A stretch of DNA of 38,658 bases from Oribacterium sp. (GCA_024689585.1 JAILDF010000207.1:1-38658), one strand, 5' to 3'. Positions 28,306 to 38,130 are shown, counted from the first letter of the stretch. Notes: generated by a model from the letters alone, not told the origin. Translations and numbers: made by a program.

Positions 28306-29466
28306 TCATCCCAGCAGAAAAACCGCATATCCAAAATCCCATATAGCATCCTCAAAACTGTTGATAAGGTACTCTTCGATATCATCCATACCATATCCGG
28401 TAAGTCTTGAAATAAGTACCATCATGTCACGAACAGTTTCGTAGGGAACTGTTTTATCCGGACATGATCGCCATTTGAGATATACCGCATGCTCCATAAG
28501 AGCATATTCCATCATCATCCACTCAAACTGCATGACGAGGTCCGGAATATCCGCATCAGGAAATAGAAGACTTGAAAAGGTCTCTGCTACAAGATAATTT
28601 CTCATGAGCTTTTCATATTCTTTGTTTTTTTCACGGAATACAGCATAGTCCGAACAATCCTTCAATCCCTCTGCTTCATCTATCATAGGACCAAGAAACT
28701 CTGTATATCTTCCTTCTTTTACATAGTTCTCTGTAATATCAAGAAACATCTCGTTACGTTCTGTCACTGATTCTTCCGGTTCCTCAAACAGTGTTTCTAT
28801 TGTTTCTTCCAGCTCCACTAAAGTCTCTTCGGAAAGATACTCCTCAGGATCCCTGACGTCATTTTTGGAGTATATATCCAGAAGAACAAAGAAAGCCTTT
28901 AGAAGGTTTATCCTGTTACTCACTCTATCGTCGGCCAGATAATACATCATGAGATCTCTGACCTGCCTAAACACATCTTTTTGATTTTTGATCACGGCAG
29001 CATCTTTGTAATCAAATCTTTTGAAACTCAGACTGTCAATGTCTCTCCACCTGTCAACAACCTCGGGACAACAGGAAACCAAAGCTCTTTCTATACGGTC
29101 AGAATAGACATGACTCTCCCTTGGAAAAGTATGGCAGGTCTTTGAAAGTACTTCTTCTCCATGATTTTTCACAAGGATGCATAACCTGTCTTCTTCCAGG
29201 AAGGGACACTTCATATTGGGAAGAAGCCCGATCACTTCCGAGTCATCTGCTTTTACCACGAAAGCATCCAGCATATCATCTTCACTGACAGACTCAGGGA
29301 GTCTGCACTTTTCTTTCATTCCTCCAGGAGTCTTTATTGATTTCCATCTCTTTTTTGTATCCGGATCTACAGCAATCTTCCATTCTTTACAGCATGTGAA
29401 GGAACAGTCCCCTCCGATGCATCTGAAATCCTTATAATATTCCGGCTCAATGATATATTTTGACAT
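28306..29466 (-). CDS. FliB-like flagellin lysine-N-methylase family protein
   Basis: IIEPEYYKDFRCIGGDCSFTCCKEWKIAVD...CPFLEEDRLCILVKNHGEEVLSKTCHTFPR, Cys-rich FliB pattern. Confidence 0.82.
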   Translation of the reverse strand: MSKYIIEPEYYKDFRCIGGDCSFTCCKEWKIAVDPDTKKRWKSIKTPGGMKEKCRLPESVSEDDMLDAFVVKADDSEVIGLLPNMKCPFLEEDRLCILVKNHGEEVLSKTCHTFPRESHVYSDRIERALVSCCPEVVDRWRDIDSLSFKRFDYKDAAVIKNQKDVFRQVRDLMMYYLADDRVSNRINLLKAFFVLLDIYSKNDVRDPEEYLSEETLVELEETIETLFEEPEESVTERNEMFLDITENYVKEGRYTEFLGPMIDEAEGLKDCSDYAVFREKNKEYEKLMRNYLVAETFSSLLFPDADIPDLVMQFEWMMMEYALMEHAVYLKWRSCPDKTVPYETVRDMMVLISRLTGYGMDDIEEYLINSFEDAIWDFGYAVFLLG

Positions 29467-29518
29467 ACATATATTCCTCACAAATTAATAGAGTAATAGT
29501 ACCAGTTATTTTAAACTA

Positions 29519-29557
29519 AAAAAACCTGCACCGGTATTTTCCCGATGCAGGTTTTTT
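29519..29557. terminator. Rho-independent terminator
   Basis: AAAAAACCTGCA ... TGCAGGTTTTTT, 12-bp stem with A/T flanks on both sides. Confidence 0.85.
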
Positions 29558-29571
29558 AAATAAACTCATAT

Positions 29572-29815
29572 TTATTCTGCTTTTACATGAGCTAAATCAG
29601 TATAAACTTTTCTGTCATTCCAGACAACGCCTGTTATGGCAATTTTTGAAATTTCTTCAACAGTAGTTACTTCAAAAGCTGCTTCATATCCCTTCAGGTT
29701 CATGTTGTCATCATATGTAGGGAACAATCCGAACTCTGTCACCTTTCCGTGGCCTGAGTGGTCTCAGCGGACTTTTCTTTGCCGCATATTTCATTGCGGC
29801 AGATCCTTTGTGTTA
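29572..29815 (-). pseudogene. Frameshifted C-terminal fragment of a surface-type protein
   Basis: Two adjacent minus-strand frames: ICRNEICGKEKSAETTQA... then GHGKVTEFGLFPTYDDNMNLKGYEAAFEVTTVEEISKIAITGVVWNDRKVYTDLAHVKAE*. No start codon or RBS. Confidence 0.5.
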
Positions 29816-31636
29816 ATGCTTTTTATCGTTTTTCATAAGTGAGGACTGGTCGCCCATATCCTTAATGTTTATTCCGGAAGCATCTACTTTATCTTCTGAT
29901 GACTGTTCATCACTGTTTGTTGAAAGCTTTCCGTCAAGCTGAAGTCTGATGCTTTCAGCTCTCAGAAGACAGGTGTCCTTAAGCGTTTTATAAGCCTGAG
30001 TGAACTCGTCAGCAGTATAGAAAGCTGTAGGATCCTTTTCAACATAAGGGAGAAGCATCTCATAAAGAGCGTCTGTTTCTTCCTCAAATCTTCCTGATTC
30101 AAAATACTCGCTGATAAGTGTCTCAAATGCACTGTGATACCGCTCAAGGTATTCGTCATTTGAAACGATCCAGTTCCACATAGGTCTGCTGCCCGCTGTA
30201 GTTCCCGAAAGAGGAGTGTCTATACCCATGTTTATAAGTGATGTGGCATCTCTGCTTTCCTCCTTATCAGGACCACCCATACCCATGCCCCCAAATGTTC
30301 CGAAGGATGAGTTGTAATCCCATGGAATCATTGAAAGCTTTCCGTCATTTTCATAGAGATAATAGTTGTGCAGCATATTACCGGTATAGCTGTCGTAATT
30401 AAGGACAAAGTTATGAGCTGCAAAGTATCTGATTATCTCATCCGTAAAGAGATACTCATCAAGGTTTTTATTCTCTGAAAGTGCCTTGAGAGCTGCGATA
30501 ACTCTCTGTTCATCCTCTTCATCGACCTTGGTTTCGGCATTATCAAAGATATCCGAATAGCTGGTTATTTCATCATCGGAATAAGAAAGGTCTGCACCCT
30601 TTGCAGTTTCTCCGAAACCGCCTCCGAAGCCTTCAGGCATCTTCGGCATATCATCCATAGACATTCCTTCAGGAAGCTCCGGTCTGTCACCGTTATCTCC
30701 GCCACGACCGGGTTTTCCGCCTTCTGGTCTGCCATCCTTCGAGTCCGTATTGTTCAGATCAGGCTTTCCGCCTTCCAGTCTGTTATCGTCTGATCCCTCA
30801 TTATTCATATCAGGCTTTCCGCCTTTAGGCATGCCACCCGGGAATTCAGAGGATTTTCCACCGGTTGAATCTACAGTTTTTTCACCCTTTTTGCCGCCCT
30901 TCTTTCCGCCGGCTTTGCCCACATTGTCAAGCTGTTCGGTTTCAGGCTTATAAAGTTCGCCTTCTCCGTCGTGGTTACGTTCAAGATAACTGTCGCTTAC
31001 ATCCTCTACCGCAAGATAAAGACCATAATCCTCGCCATTGATGGTGAGCCATACATAGCTTGTAAGAGGTGCTTCGGCACCGGCTTCTCTGAAAATGGTG
31101 TAGCTGAGGTAATCCTTCATGTATGTGGCATCGCCAAAGACATTATTCAGATTCAGCTTGTCCAGACCGTAATAGGTCTGATCATCCACATACTTTCCGA
31201 AATTCACCTTGAAGCTGTATCTGTCACTGTCTGAATCCGCCACAGATGAAAGGCTGGTGTTACCCTTCGTTGCAAAGGACACGCTTTCAATGTTTTCACC
31301 GTCGATGTTGACAGATACTTCATATTTTTTCTTATCGGTAGGCTTCTCCAAAAGCTCTGCCCAATCATCCTCCGATATGGTTACATCTATTGTATGAACA
31401 TATGAGGTATCAAAAAGCTTTGCCTCATAAGTCATCTCTTCAGCCTTTGCTTCTGCTGATGTTCCCTCCTTTGAAACACTGTCATCAGCTTCCGAAGCCT
31501 TGCTCTCCGCCGCTTCAGTTGTCTGCACAGCTTCTGTACCTGCTTCCGGTATATTGTTATTATCGCAGGCACTCAGAAAAAGTGATGCCGCCGTAAGCAC
31601 GGAAAATATCAATGTTCCTGTTTTCTTTATCTTCAT
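29813..31636 (-). CDS. CotH kinase family lipoprotein with Gly/Asn/Asp-rich insert
   Basis: Lipobox LTAASLFLSAC; SFATKGNTSLSS, YGLDKLNLNN, DATYMKDYLSYTIFREAGAEAPLTSYVWLTINGEDYGLYLAVEDV, MIPWDYNSSFG. Start moved to MKIKKTG behind GGAGG. Confidence 0.9.
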   Translation of the reverse strand: MKIKKTGTLIFSVLTAASLFLSACDNNNIPEAGTEAVQTTEAAESKASEADDSVSKEGTSAEAKAEEMTYEAKLFDTSYVHTIDVTISEDDWAELLEKPTDKKKYEVSVNIDGENIESVSFATKGNTSLSSVADSDSDRYSFKVNFGKYVDDQTYYGLDKLNLNNVFGDATYMKDYLSYTIFREAGAEAPLTSYVWLTINGEDYGLYLAVEDVSDSYLERNHDGEGELYKPETEQLDNVGKAGGKKGGKKGEKTVDSTGGKSSEFPGGMPKGGKPDMNNEGSDDNRLEGGKPDLNNTDSKDGRPEGGKPGRGGDNGDRPELPEGMSMDDMPKMPEGFGGGFGETAKGADLSYSDDEITSYSDIFDNAETKVDEEDEQRVIAALKALSENKNLDEYLFTDEIIRYFAAHNFVLNYDSYTGNMLHNYYLYENDGKLSMIPWDYNSSFGTFGGMGMGGPDKEESRDATSLINMGIDTPLSGTTAGSRPMWNWIVSNDEYLERYHSAFETLISEYFESGRFEEETDALYEMLLPYVEKDPTAFYTADEFTQAYKTLKDTCLLRAESIRLQLDGKLSTNSDEQSSEDKVDASGINIKDMGDQSSLMKNDKKH

Positions 31637-31930
31637 ACAGCCTCCATTGCTACATTTGGAAAATCTCTTTATGCCATAAATATCATGGCTTATTTGTTTC
31701 TTTTCATATATCATAGCAATATAACTTGAAATGAAGCTGAAAACCTATTAGCATTTAAAATGCCTTATCATTGTAGATTCCCGCTTTGAAGAGATAACAG
31801 CATATTTTTCTTTACATTCACTATTCAGCCTTAAGAACAGGATTAATACAAATGATATTATCTCTCGATATTACGGGATACCCGGACATATTTATGTTTT
31901 GTTAATTACAGAAAGGTTATATGCAAGGAT

Positions 31931-32932
31931 ATGATTTTCGATAAAAAAACAGATATTCAAACTGTCACAAACGATCTTAAATACAAAGTTGTAGATTCCC
32001 ATCTGCATTTTCTTGATTTTACCCAGAATTCGGACGGGTTCCCTGAACTCGCCCGTGCCATGGACATGAGTGGTGTCTCCGAGGCTATCATTTTTGGAAT
32101 GCCCCTGGTCAAGAAATGGAATAATGATATGAAAAAACCGCCACTCTACTATCTTAGCGACGACAGCAGATGCTACTATTATTCGGGAACCGATCACATT
32201 CTCGCCCATGAACTTATGTGTCAGCCGGAAGAAATCAGAAGAAGATTTCATCCCTTCTGCTGTGGTGTTGACTGCACAGACAAATATGCTGCTGACCAGA
32301 TAGAGCGGCTTTTGGATATGTATCCGGATTTTTGGCAAGGCATAGGTGAGATCATGAGCAGACATGACGACCTTACTGCATTGACCTACGGAGAAGGTCT
32401 TCGAATTAACAATCCGACTTTCAAAAGGATTTTTGACCTGGCCGCAGATCGTGGTTTGCCCGTGCTGGTTCATCACAACATCTCTCCTCAAAATGCCACA
32501 GAACCCGAATACAGATATGAACTGGAGGAGGCTCTTTCATTCAACAGAAACTGTAAAATCATCTGGGCTCATATAGGTATTTCACGTAGAATCGAGATTG
32601 AAGAACTGCTGATAATCGCGGGAGAACTTCTTCACAATCATCCTAATCTTTACGTTGATATATCCTGGGTATTCTTTGAGAATTATGTAAAAGGAGACCT
32701 GATGAGCAAAATGGAACATATTAAAAATTCAACGACTATATTTTCGGAAATGTGGGCTGTGCTCATTGAGAAATATCCCGATCGTTTTATGATAGGTACA
32801 GACAAGGTAGGTCACTGGTCTAACTACCCTGCCGAAGTAACAAAATATTACTCCCTCTTAGACAAACTCTCTCCCAAAACTGCTGAAAAGGTTTGTCGAG
32901 GTAATGCATTAAGTCTTATAAAAAAATATTGA
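31931..32932 (+). CDS. Amidohydrolase (amidohydrolase_2-type) family protein
   Basis: VVDSHLHFLDF, GIGEIMSRHDD, PVLVHHN, KIIWAHIGIS, FMIGTDKVGHW metal-binding TIM-barrel motifs. Confidence 0.88.
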   Translation: MIFDKKTDIQTVTNDLKYKVVDSHLHFLDFTQNSDGFPELARAMDMSGVSEAIIFGMPLVKKWNNDMKKPPLYYLSDDSRCYYYSGTDHILAHELMCQPEEIRRRFHPFCCGVDCTDKYAADQIERLLDMYPDFWQGIGEIMSRHDDLTALTYGEGLRINNPTFKRIFDLAADRGLPVLVHHNISPQNATEPEYRYELEEALSFNRNCKIIWAHIGISRRIEIEELLIIAGELLHNHPNLYVDISWVFFENYVKGDLMSKMEHIKNSTTIFSEMWAVLIEKYPDRFMIGTDKVGHWSNYPAEVTKYYSLLDKLSPKTAEKVCRGNALSLIKKY

Positions 32933-32965
32933 TGAGTTTATATCAAGCTTAAGGAGATAATATCT

Positions 32966-33265
32966 ATGGATATAGTAGTATTGTGCGAAATAATTATGCT
33001 GATCATCTTCGGCTGTTCATGGCCCATCAACATACTGAAATCGCTAAAAAGTAAAACCACCCTCGGAAAAAGCTTGATGTACGAATATCTTGTAGTTATA
33101 GGATATTTGTTCGGAATATCCGCAAAAATAATAGTATATCTGAGAACCGGAGTACTTCTTCACTCCTTCTGGTTCTACCTTGCAGATATACTATTGGTAT
33201 CGATAGACATAGCGCTTTACTACAGAAATTTAAAATATGACAAAGAAGCAGGCAGACTACCATAG
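32966..33265 (+). CDS. Small membrane protein of unknown function
   Basis: 99 aa, three hydrophobic segments; AAGGAG before ATG; followed by a terminator. Confidence 0.65.
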   Translation: MDIVVLCEIIMLIIFGCSWPINILKSLKSKTTLGKSLMYEYLVVIGYLFGISAKIIVYLRTGVLLHSFWFYLADILLVSIDIALYYRNLKYDKEAGRLP

Positions 33266-33272
33266 GTCAAAA

Positions 33273-33303
33273 AAGGAACCGTGTCAGTTAAACACGGTTC
33301 CTT
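33273..33303. terminator. Rho-independent terminator
   Basis: aaggaaccgtgt / acacggttcctt 12-bp stem followed by ctttctattg. Confidence 0.8.
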
Positions 33304-33353
33304 CTTTCTATTGTTTTCCTTAATCCAATTCTACAGTGACAGAGTCTGATTCG

Positions 33354-33827
33354 TCAGATCTGCTCCATCACATTCACCATTTCTATGGCACCAACAGCGC
33401 AGTCATAGCCCTTGTTTCCGGCCTTGCTTCCGGCTCTTGAGATGGCCTGCTCGATGTTGTCGGTTGTCAGAATTCCGAACATAACAGGAATTCCGGTCTC
33501 AAGTGAAATCTGTGCAACACCCTTTGAAACCTCATTACAAACATAATCGTAATGACTTGTCTGTCCTCTGATCACCGCACCCAGCGCGATAACCGCATCG
33601 TACTTTCCACTCTTCGCCATACGTTTCACAACCGTCGGTATCTCAAAGGCACCGGGTACCCAGGCGGCGGTAATGTTCCCGTCCTCCACTCCATGGCGGA
33701 CAAGCCCGTCAATGGCTCCGCCAAGCAGTTTATTTACGATGATCTCATTGAATCTGGCTGCCACGATACCAACCTTCATTCCCTCTCTTGCAACAAGCTT
33801 TCCTTCCAAAACATTGATCTCTCTCAT
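33354..33827 (-). CDS. ribH: 6,7-dimethyl-8-ribityllumazine synthase
   Basis: [57 protein letters not shown]. Confidence 0.97.
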   Translation of the reverse strand: MREINVLEGKLVAREGMKVGIVAARFNEIIVNKLLGGAIDGLVRHGVEDGNITAAWVPGAFEIPTVVKRMAKSGKYDAVIALGAVIRGQTSHYDYVCNEVSKGVAQISLETGIPVMFGILTTDNIEQAISRAGSKAGNKGYDCAVGAIEMVNVMEQI

Positions 33828-33973
33828 TTTTATTCTCCTCTATAAATGCATGTTTTTCGCCATTTATCTCTGACATACAGATGCAGATCTAATTGGCTCC
33901 TTATTTCTGTATTGGTCTGCATACATATTTGATTTAAATAGTCACTCATAACTCTCACCTGAATTAAAAATAA

Positions 33974-34204
33974 TGACTTGTAACAGTTCAGCCGGCAATG
34001 GTTCGCGAAGACCGTGGTCGGCTCTTTTTCCAACCATCCGGAGTTATTGGAACCACTAATTGACCTTAAAACTCAGAATTCAGAATATAAGTCAATGTAA
34101 CCTGCCATTCAGGATGACTCAAATGCTGGTAACCGGAATATGGGTCAATGTAATGCCTTGTTCACTGCGAAAATAAGGCATCCTGGCTGAACTGTTACGA
34201 TGAC
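33974..34204. mobile_element. Degenerate MITE/IS-remnant-like segment
   Basis: Perfect 13-bp inverted repeat TAACAGTTCAGCC (33981-33993) / GGCTGAACTGTTA (34185-34197) in longer imperfect IRs, plus internal direct repeat GAATATxxGTCAATGTAA at 34083 and 34136. Confidence 0.45.
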
Positions 34205-34315
34205 TTATTATCGATTGTCTCCAAATTCTCAAAATCTCTTGACTTTTACCGTAAATATTATGCTTTCGGTTTTCCCTCGAAACCGAAATACACAGAATCA
34301 ACCTTGGATTTTGCT

Positions 34316-35545
34316 TCAGGCTGTTTCATCTTCCTTCAGATCTATGGCATTGAATATATGCCCCATCTTTATTTTCTTTGTCCTGAGATATCTTATGTCG
34401 TATCTCTGGGCAGGGATTTCAATCGGTACACGCTCGCTTATGGACAGCCCGAAATCCTCAAGGGAATAAACCTTGTCCGGATTATTGGTCAGAAGCCTCA
34501 GGGACTTCACTCCCAGATCTCTCAGTATCTGCGCGCCCACCCAGTACTCCCGCATGTCCGGCGCAAAACCGAGCTTAACATTGGCCTCCACAGTGTCATA
34601 ACCTTCTTCCTGAAGTGCGTAGGCTTTTATCTTGTTAATGAGTCCGATCCCGCGCCCCTCCTGCCTCATGTAGAGCAGTATCCCACGACCTTCCTTTTCT
34701 ATCATCTCCATTGATTTTTCCAGTTGTAGTCCGCAGTCACATCTCAGGGAACCGAATGTATCCCCCGTAAGACACTCCGAATGAACCCTGCAAAGCACAT
34801 CTTCACCCGTTCCGATATCTCCCTTTACAAGTGCAACGTGATGCTCACCGGTGATGTCATTAACATAACCGCACATCCTGAACTCGCCGAATTTTGTGGG
34901 GAGCTTTGCCGAGGCTTCCTGCACCACATGCTTCTCATGGATGCGGATATAGGTTTGCAGATCCTTTATGGTGATAAATGTAAGGTTATACTTCTCCGCC
35001 ACCTCCCAGATTTCCGAGGTCATCATCATGGTTCCGTCCGCTGCCATGATCTCGCAGCAAACGCCGCACTCCGTAAGTCCCGCAAGCCTCATGAGGTCAA
35101 CGGTTGCCTCTGTGTGACCGTTTCTCACCTGTACTCCCCCGCGCCTTGCAGTAAGCGGAAAAACGTGGCCGGGACGTCTGAAATCGGTGCCCTTTGATTC
35201 TCCTGCGGCCAGCTTCCGCATAGTGAGTCCACGCTCCTTTGCAGAGATTCCGGTTGTTGTATCTATATGATCAACCGATACCGTGAATGCTGTCTCATGG
35301 TTGTCCGTATTCTCGGAAACCATAGGCAAAAGTCCAAGCTTATTTGCGATATCCTGACTCATAGGCGTACATATAAGACCCTTCGCATAGCTTGCCATAA
35401 AATTGATATTTTCCTGGGTTGCAAATTCTGCCGCACATATCATATCACATTCGTTTTCCCTGTCCGGATCATCCGAACAAAGGATTATCTTCCCTTGTCT
35501 CAGGTCCTCCAGTGCCTTCTCGATGCTTGCATATTTTCTTTCCAT
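34316..35545 (-). CDS. ribBA: Bifunctional DHBP synthase / GTP cyclohydrolase II
   Basis: [19 protein letters not shown]...[46 protein letters not shown]...[14 protein letters not shown]. Start at [12 protein letters not shown] behind GGAGG. Confidence 0.97.
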   Translation of the reverse strand: MERKYASIEKALEDLRQGKIILCSDDPDRENECDMICAAEFATQENINFMASYAKGLICTPMSQDIANKLGLLPMVSENTDNHETAFTVSVDHIDTTTGISAKERGLTMRKLAAGESKGTDFRRPGHVFPLTARRGGVQVRNGHTEATVDLMRLAGLTECGVCCEIMAADGTMMMTSEIWEVAEKYNLTFITIKDLQTYIRIHEKHVVQEASAKLPTKFGEFRMCGYVNDITGEHHVALVKGDIGTGEDVLCRVHSECLTGDTFGSLRCDCGLQLEKSMEMIEKEGRGILLYMRQEGRGIGLINKIKAYALQEEGYDTVEANVKLGFAPDMREYWVGAQILRDLGVKSLRLLTNNPDKVYSLEDFGLSISERVPIEIPAQRYDIRYLRTKKIKMGHIFNAIDLKEDETA

Positions 35546-35628
35546 TTTTTCCTCCATCCCGATTTTAAATCAGCCTTTTTTTCTGTTTCAGAATGCTCTG
35601 TTCTCTCTTCGGATATCACCCAATTCCT

Positions 35629-36267
35629 CTATAGATACCTTTCCAGAAACTCCATGGTCATCCCACCTTGAGTACTACTGTCTTTTCCCAATAGTTTCCC
35701 CACGTATTTTCCGATGACATCACATTCCAGGTTCACAAAATCCCCAACATTCCCTGATGCCAATGCTGTCTCCCGGAGAGTATGCGGTATGACCGAAACC
35801 TTGAATATCTCATCATCAACATATGCCACAGTGAGACTTATTCCATCTATTGCTATTGAGCCTTTTTCGATGACGTACCTAAGAATCGATTCCTTCGCTT
35901 TGATGCTGAACCATACAGCATTCTCCTCTTTTCTTATATCCTTCACCTCTCCGGTTCCGTCGATATGCCCTGACACAATATGACCTCCAAATCTTCCGTT
36001 AGCAGCCATGGCTCTTTCCAGATTCACAACATCTCCCGGCCTTGCCCGTGCAAGAGAACTTCTCCTTAAAGTTTCCGCCATGACGTCCGCCGCGAATGAA
36101 TCCTCATGAAGTTCTGTCACAGTCAGGCAGATTCCATTCACCGCTATGCTGTCCCCTATTTTTGTTCCCTCCAGAACCTTGCGGCACTTGATAAAAATCC
36201 GTCCTGAACTTCCGTTAATTTCAAGGGTACCGATCATTCCCTTCTCTTCGATTATCCCCGTAAACAC
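35629..36267 (-). CDS. ribE: Riboflavin synthase alpha chain
   Basis: MFTGIIEEKGMIG, SIAVNGICLTV, GRFGGHIVSGHIDGTGEV, SIAIDGISLTV; two lumazine-binding repeats. Confidence 0.97.
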   Translation of the reverse strand: MFTGIIEEKGMIGTLEINGSSGRIFIKCRKVLEGTKIGDSIAVNGICLTVTELHEDSFAADVMAETLRRSSLARARPGDVVNLERAMAANGRFGGHIVSGHIDGTGEVKDIRKEENAVWFSIKAKESILRYVIEKGSIAIDGISLTVAYVDDEIFKVSVIPHTLRETALASGNVGDFVNLECDVIGKYVGKLLGKDSSTQGGMTMEFLERYL

Positions 36268-36298
36268 TTATTCCTCCTTCTCTTTTTTTATTGCTTAT

Positions 36299-36340
36299 CC
36301 ATCGGGGACGGTTCTCGCCGGCGAGAACCGTCCCCGGTGG
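36299..36340. repeat. REP-like 42-bp palindromic element, copy 2
   Basis: CCATCGGGGACGGTTCTCGCCGGCGAGAACCGTCCCCGGTGG; inner 32 nt is a perfect palindrome; same family as 23674-23715. Confidence 0.82.
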
Positions 36341-36357
36341 AATTCTAAAACATCTAT

Positions 36358-37635
36358 CTATCTGACAGTTTTACCTGAAACTACATATTTGATCAGAATG
36401 TCTCCACCGATTTTTTCAACCTCTTTAACCTCACATTTATAGGCTTCATTAGGATCTTCCACTCCCAAACCCATTACCGGAGTTTTTGCATTACCGGCAA
36501 AAATCCTTGGTGCGATAAAAGCATCAATTTCATTTACGATTCCTGCTTTCAATACACTTTCATTAAGTGTTCCTCCGCCCTCCAGGAGTATGCTGTCGAT
36601 TCCTCTTTCACCAAGGATTTTCATCAGTTTTTGTAGGTCAACACCTGAACCGGTTACTTTTTCATCCGGATAGCAATTGATGACTGTGATACCGGCTTCA
36701 CCAAGCTCTTTTAGTTTGAAAGATATATCTCTCAAGCTAAGATCCTTCTGAACTCGGAAATCCTCGTGACGATTACCCATGATCAAGCTCTCAGATAAAT
36801 CCTTGTGAAACTCGTACTCCGGATATACTTCACCATCCGGAACACCCGTAATCCCACATGCTATGATGGTGCTGTACTCCTTAGCTGTTTTTACAATTAA
36901 AGACTCAAGTGGAATTCTCAATTGACTGTCGCAGATGATCCTTACAGGTGACTTTCCTTCCGGAATCCTGCAATTAAGCAAGGGATCATCCGCAAGAACA
37001 GTTCCTATGCCCACCATTATTCCCATATGAGCATGTCTCATTTCCTGGACACGTCTTCTAGCCTCTTCCCCTGTTATCCATTTGGATCTGCCGCTTTTTG
37101 TTGCTATCTTTCCATCCATAGTCATGGCATACTTCATTGTGACATAAGGCTTTTTTGTGGTTATGTAATGAAAAAAAACCGAATTTAACTCATCGCATTC
37201 CTCACGAAGAAAGTCTTCCACTACTTCAACATTATGCTCTCTCAAAAAAATTGCTCCTTTTCCGGACACCTTAGGATTTGGATCTCTTGAGCCTATGACC
37301 ACCCGCCTTATCCCACTTTCCAAAATTGCTTCCGTACAGGGTGGTTGCTTACCCTGATGACAGCAAGGTTCCAGTGTGACATAAAGCGTGGCACCCTTCG
37401 CGCCTTCGGATAAGTTCTTGATAGCATTACGTTCAGCATGAAGACTTCCATACTTTTCATGAAAACCTTCTCCGATAATGCTCCCGTCCTTTACAATTAC
37501 CGCTCCGACCAAAGGATTTGGATGACACCAACCTTCTCCAAGTCTTGCAAGCTCAATTGCCCGCCGCATATATTTTTCATTTTCCAATGGAACTCCTCTC
37601 TGATCTCGGGAACTGCCGTAATTGGCATTTTTCAT
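36358..37635 (-). CDS. ribD: Bifunctional riboflavin deaminase/reductase
   Basis: MRRAIELARLGEGWCHPNPLVGAVIVKDG, LHAERNAI, TLYVTLEPCCHQGKQPPCTEAIL; reductase domain KYAMTMDGKIATKSGRSKWITGEEAR. Exact start among in-frame Mets uncertain. Confidence 0.95.
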   Translation of the reverse strand: MKNANYGSSRDQRGVPLENEKYMRRAIELARLGEGWCHPNPLVGAVIVKDGSIIGEGFHEKYGSLHAERNAIKNLSEGAKGATLYVTLEPCCHQGKQPPCTEAILESGIRRVVIGSRDPNPKVSGKGAIFLREHNVEVVEDFLREECDELNSVFFHYITTKKPYVTMKYAMTMDGKIATKSGRSKWITGEEARRRVQEMRHAHMGIMVGIGTVLADDPLLNCRIPEGKSPVRIICDSQLRIPLESLIVKTAKEYSTIIACGITGVPDGEVYPEYEFHKDLSESLIMGNRHEDFRVQKDLSLRDISFKLKELGEAGITVINCYPDEKVTGSGVDLQKLMKILGERGIDSILLEGGGTLNESVLKAGIVNEIDAFIAPRIFAGNAKTPVMGLGVEDPNEAYKCEVKEVEKIGGDILIKYVVSGKTVR

Positions 37636-37727
37636 ATATGAGAGGAAAGAAGAAATAACAAAAACTCTTGTATTTTATACTCTTTATTATTCTTAAGCTT
37701 AGAGCATTGAGAGTTAAAAATTTACGT

Positions 37728-37760
37728 AAAAAAATCCCCGAAACATTCATGTTCCGGGGA
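37728..37760 (-). terminator. Rho-independent terminator of the FMN riboswitch expression platform
   Basis: Minus strand TCCCCGGAACATGAATGTTTCGGGGA followed by TTTTTTT, between aptamer and ribD. Confidence 0.88.
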
Positions 37761-37804
37761 CATAATCACATAGCAAAAAAAGAAAATCTTTATATCGACT
37801 TCTC

Positions 37805-37913
37805 TATCTTCTTCCATCCAGACTATACTGTCGGCCCCGGAATCTAACCGGATCCTGCCATAAGGCTCGCGGGCTTTACCGCCGATAAGGAATTTCACCT
37901 TCCCCGAAGATCT
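37805..37913 (-). ncRNA. FMN riboswitch (RFN element)
   Basis: Minus strand GATCTTCGGGGAAGGTGAAATTCCTTATCGGCGGTAAAGCCCGCGAGCC...GGTTAGATTCCGGGGCCGACAGTATAGTCTGGATGGAAGAAGAT matches RFN consensus blocks. Confidence 0.95.
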
Positions 37914-38007
37914 TATTATTAAATTGAAATTGTAAATCAAAATTTTTAATTCCAAAAAATCATATATCAACTTTTAACATCTGTAAAGCTATTTCTTTAC
38001 TTGTGGC

Positions 38008-38130
38008 TTAATCATTACTCCCCTTCTCCCAATCCGTTTTATATCTATTTGCATCCAGGCAGTATTCGCTCTTAAGAAACGGATAGTACTCCTCAGCGGC
38101 CACTATCCTTGAGCCTTTCTGTTTATTACA
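38008..38130 (-). pseudogene. Short coding remnant
   Basis: Stop-terminated minus frame NKQKGSRIVAAEEYYPFLKSEYCLDANRYKTDWEKGSND* with no start codon, between the riboswitch and the IS fragment. Confidence 0.4.

Noticed and set aside
30750-30953. Pro/Ser/Phe-rich plus-strand ORF
   Set aside because: Antisense of the Gly-rich CotH insert.
37722-37970. 82-aa minus-strand ORF
   Set aside because: Overlaps the FMN riboswitch aptamer and terminator; structured RNA explains the sequence.
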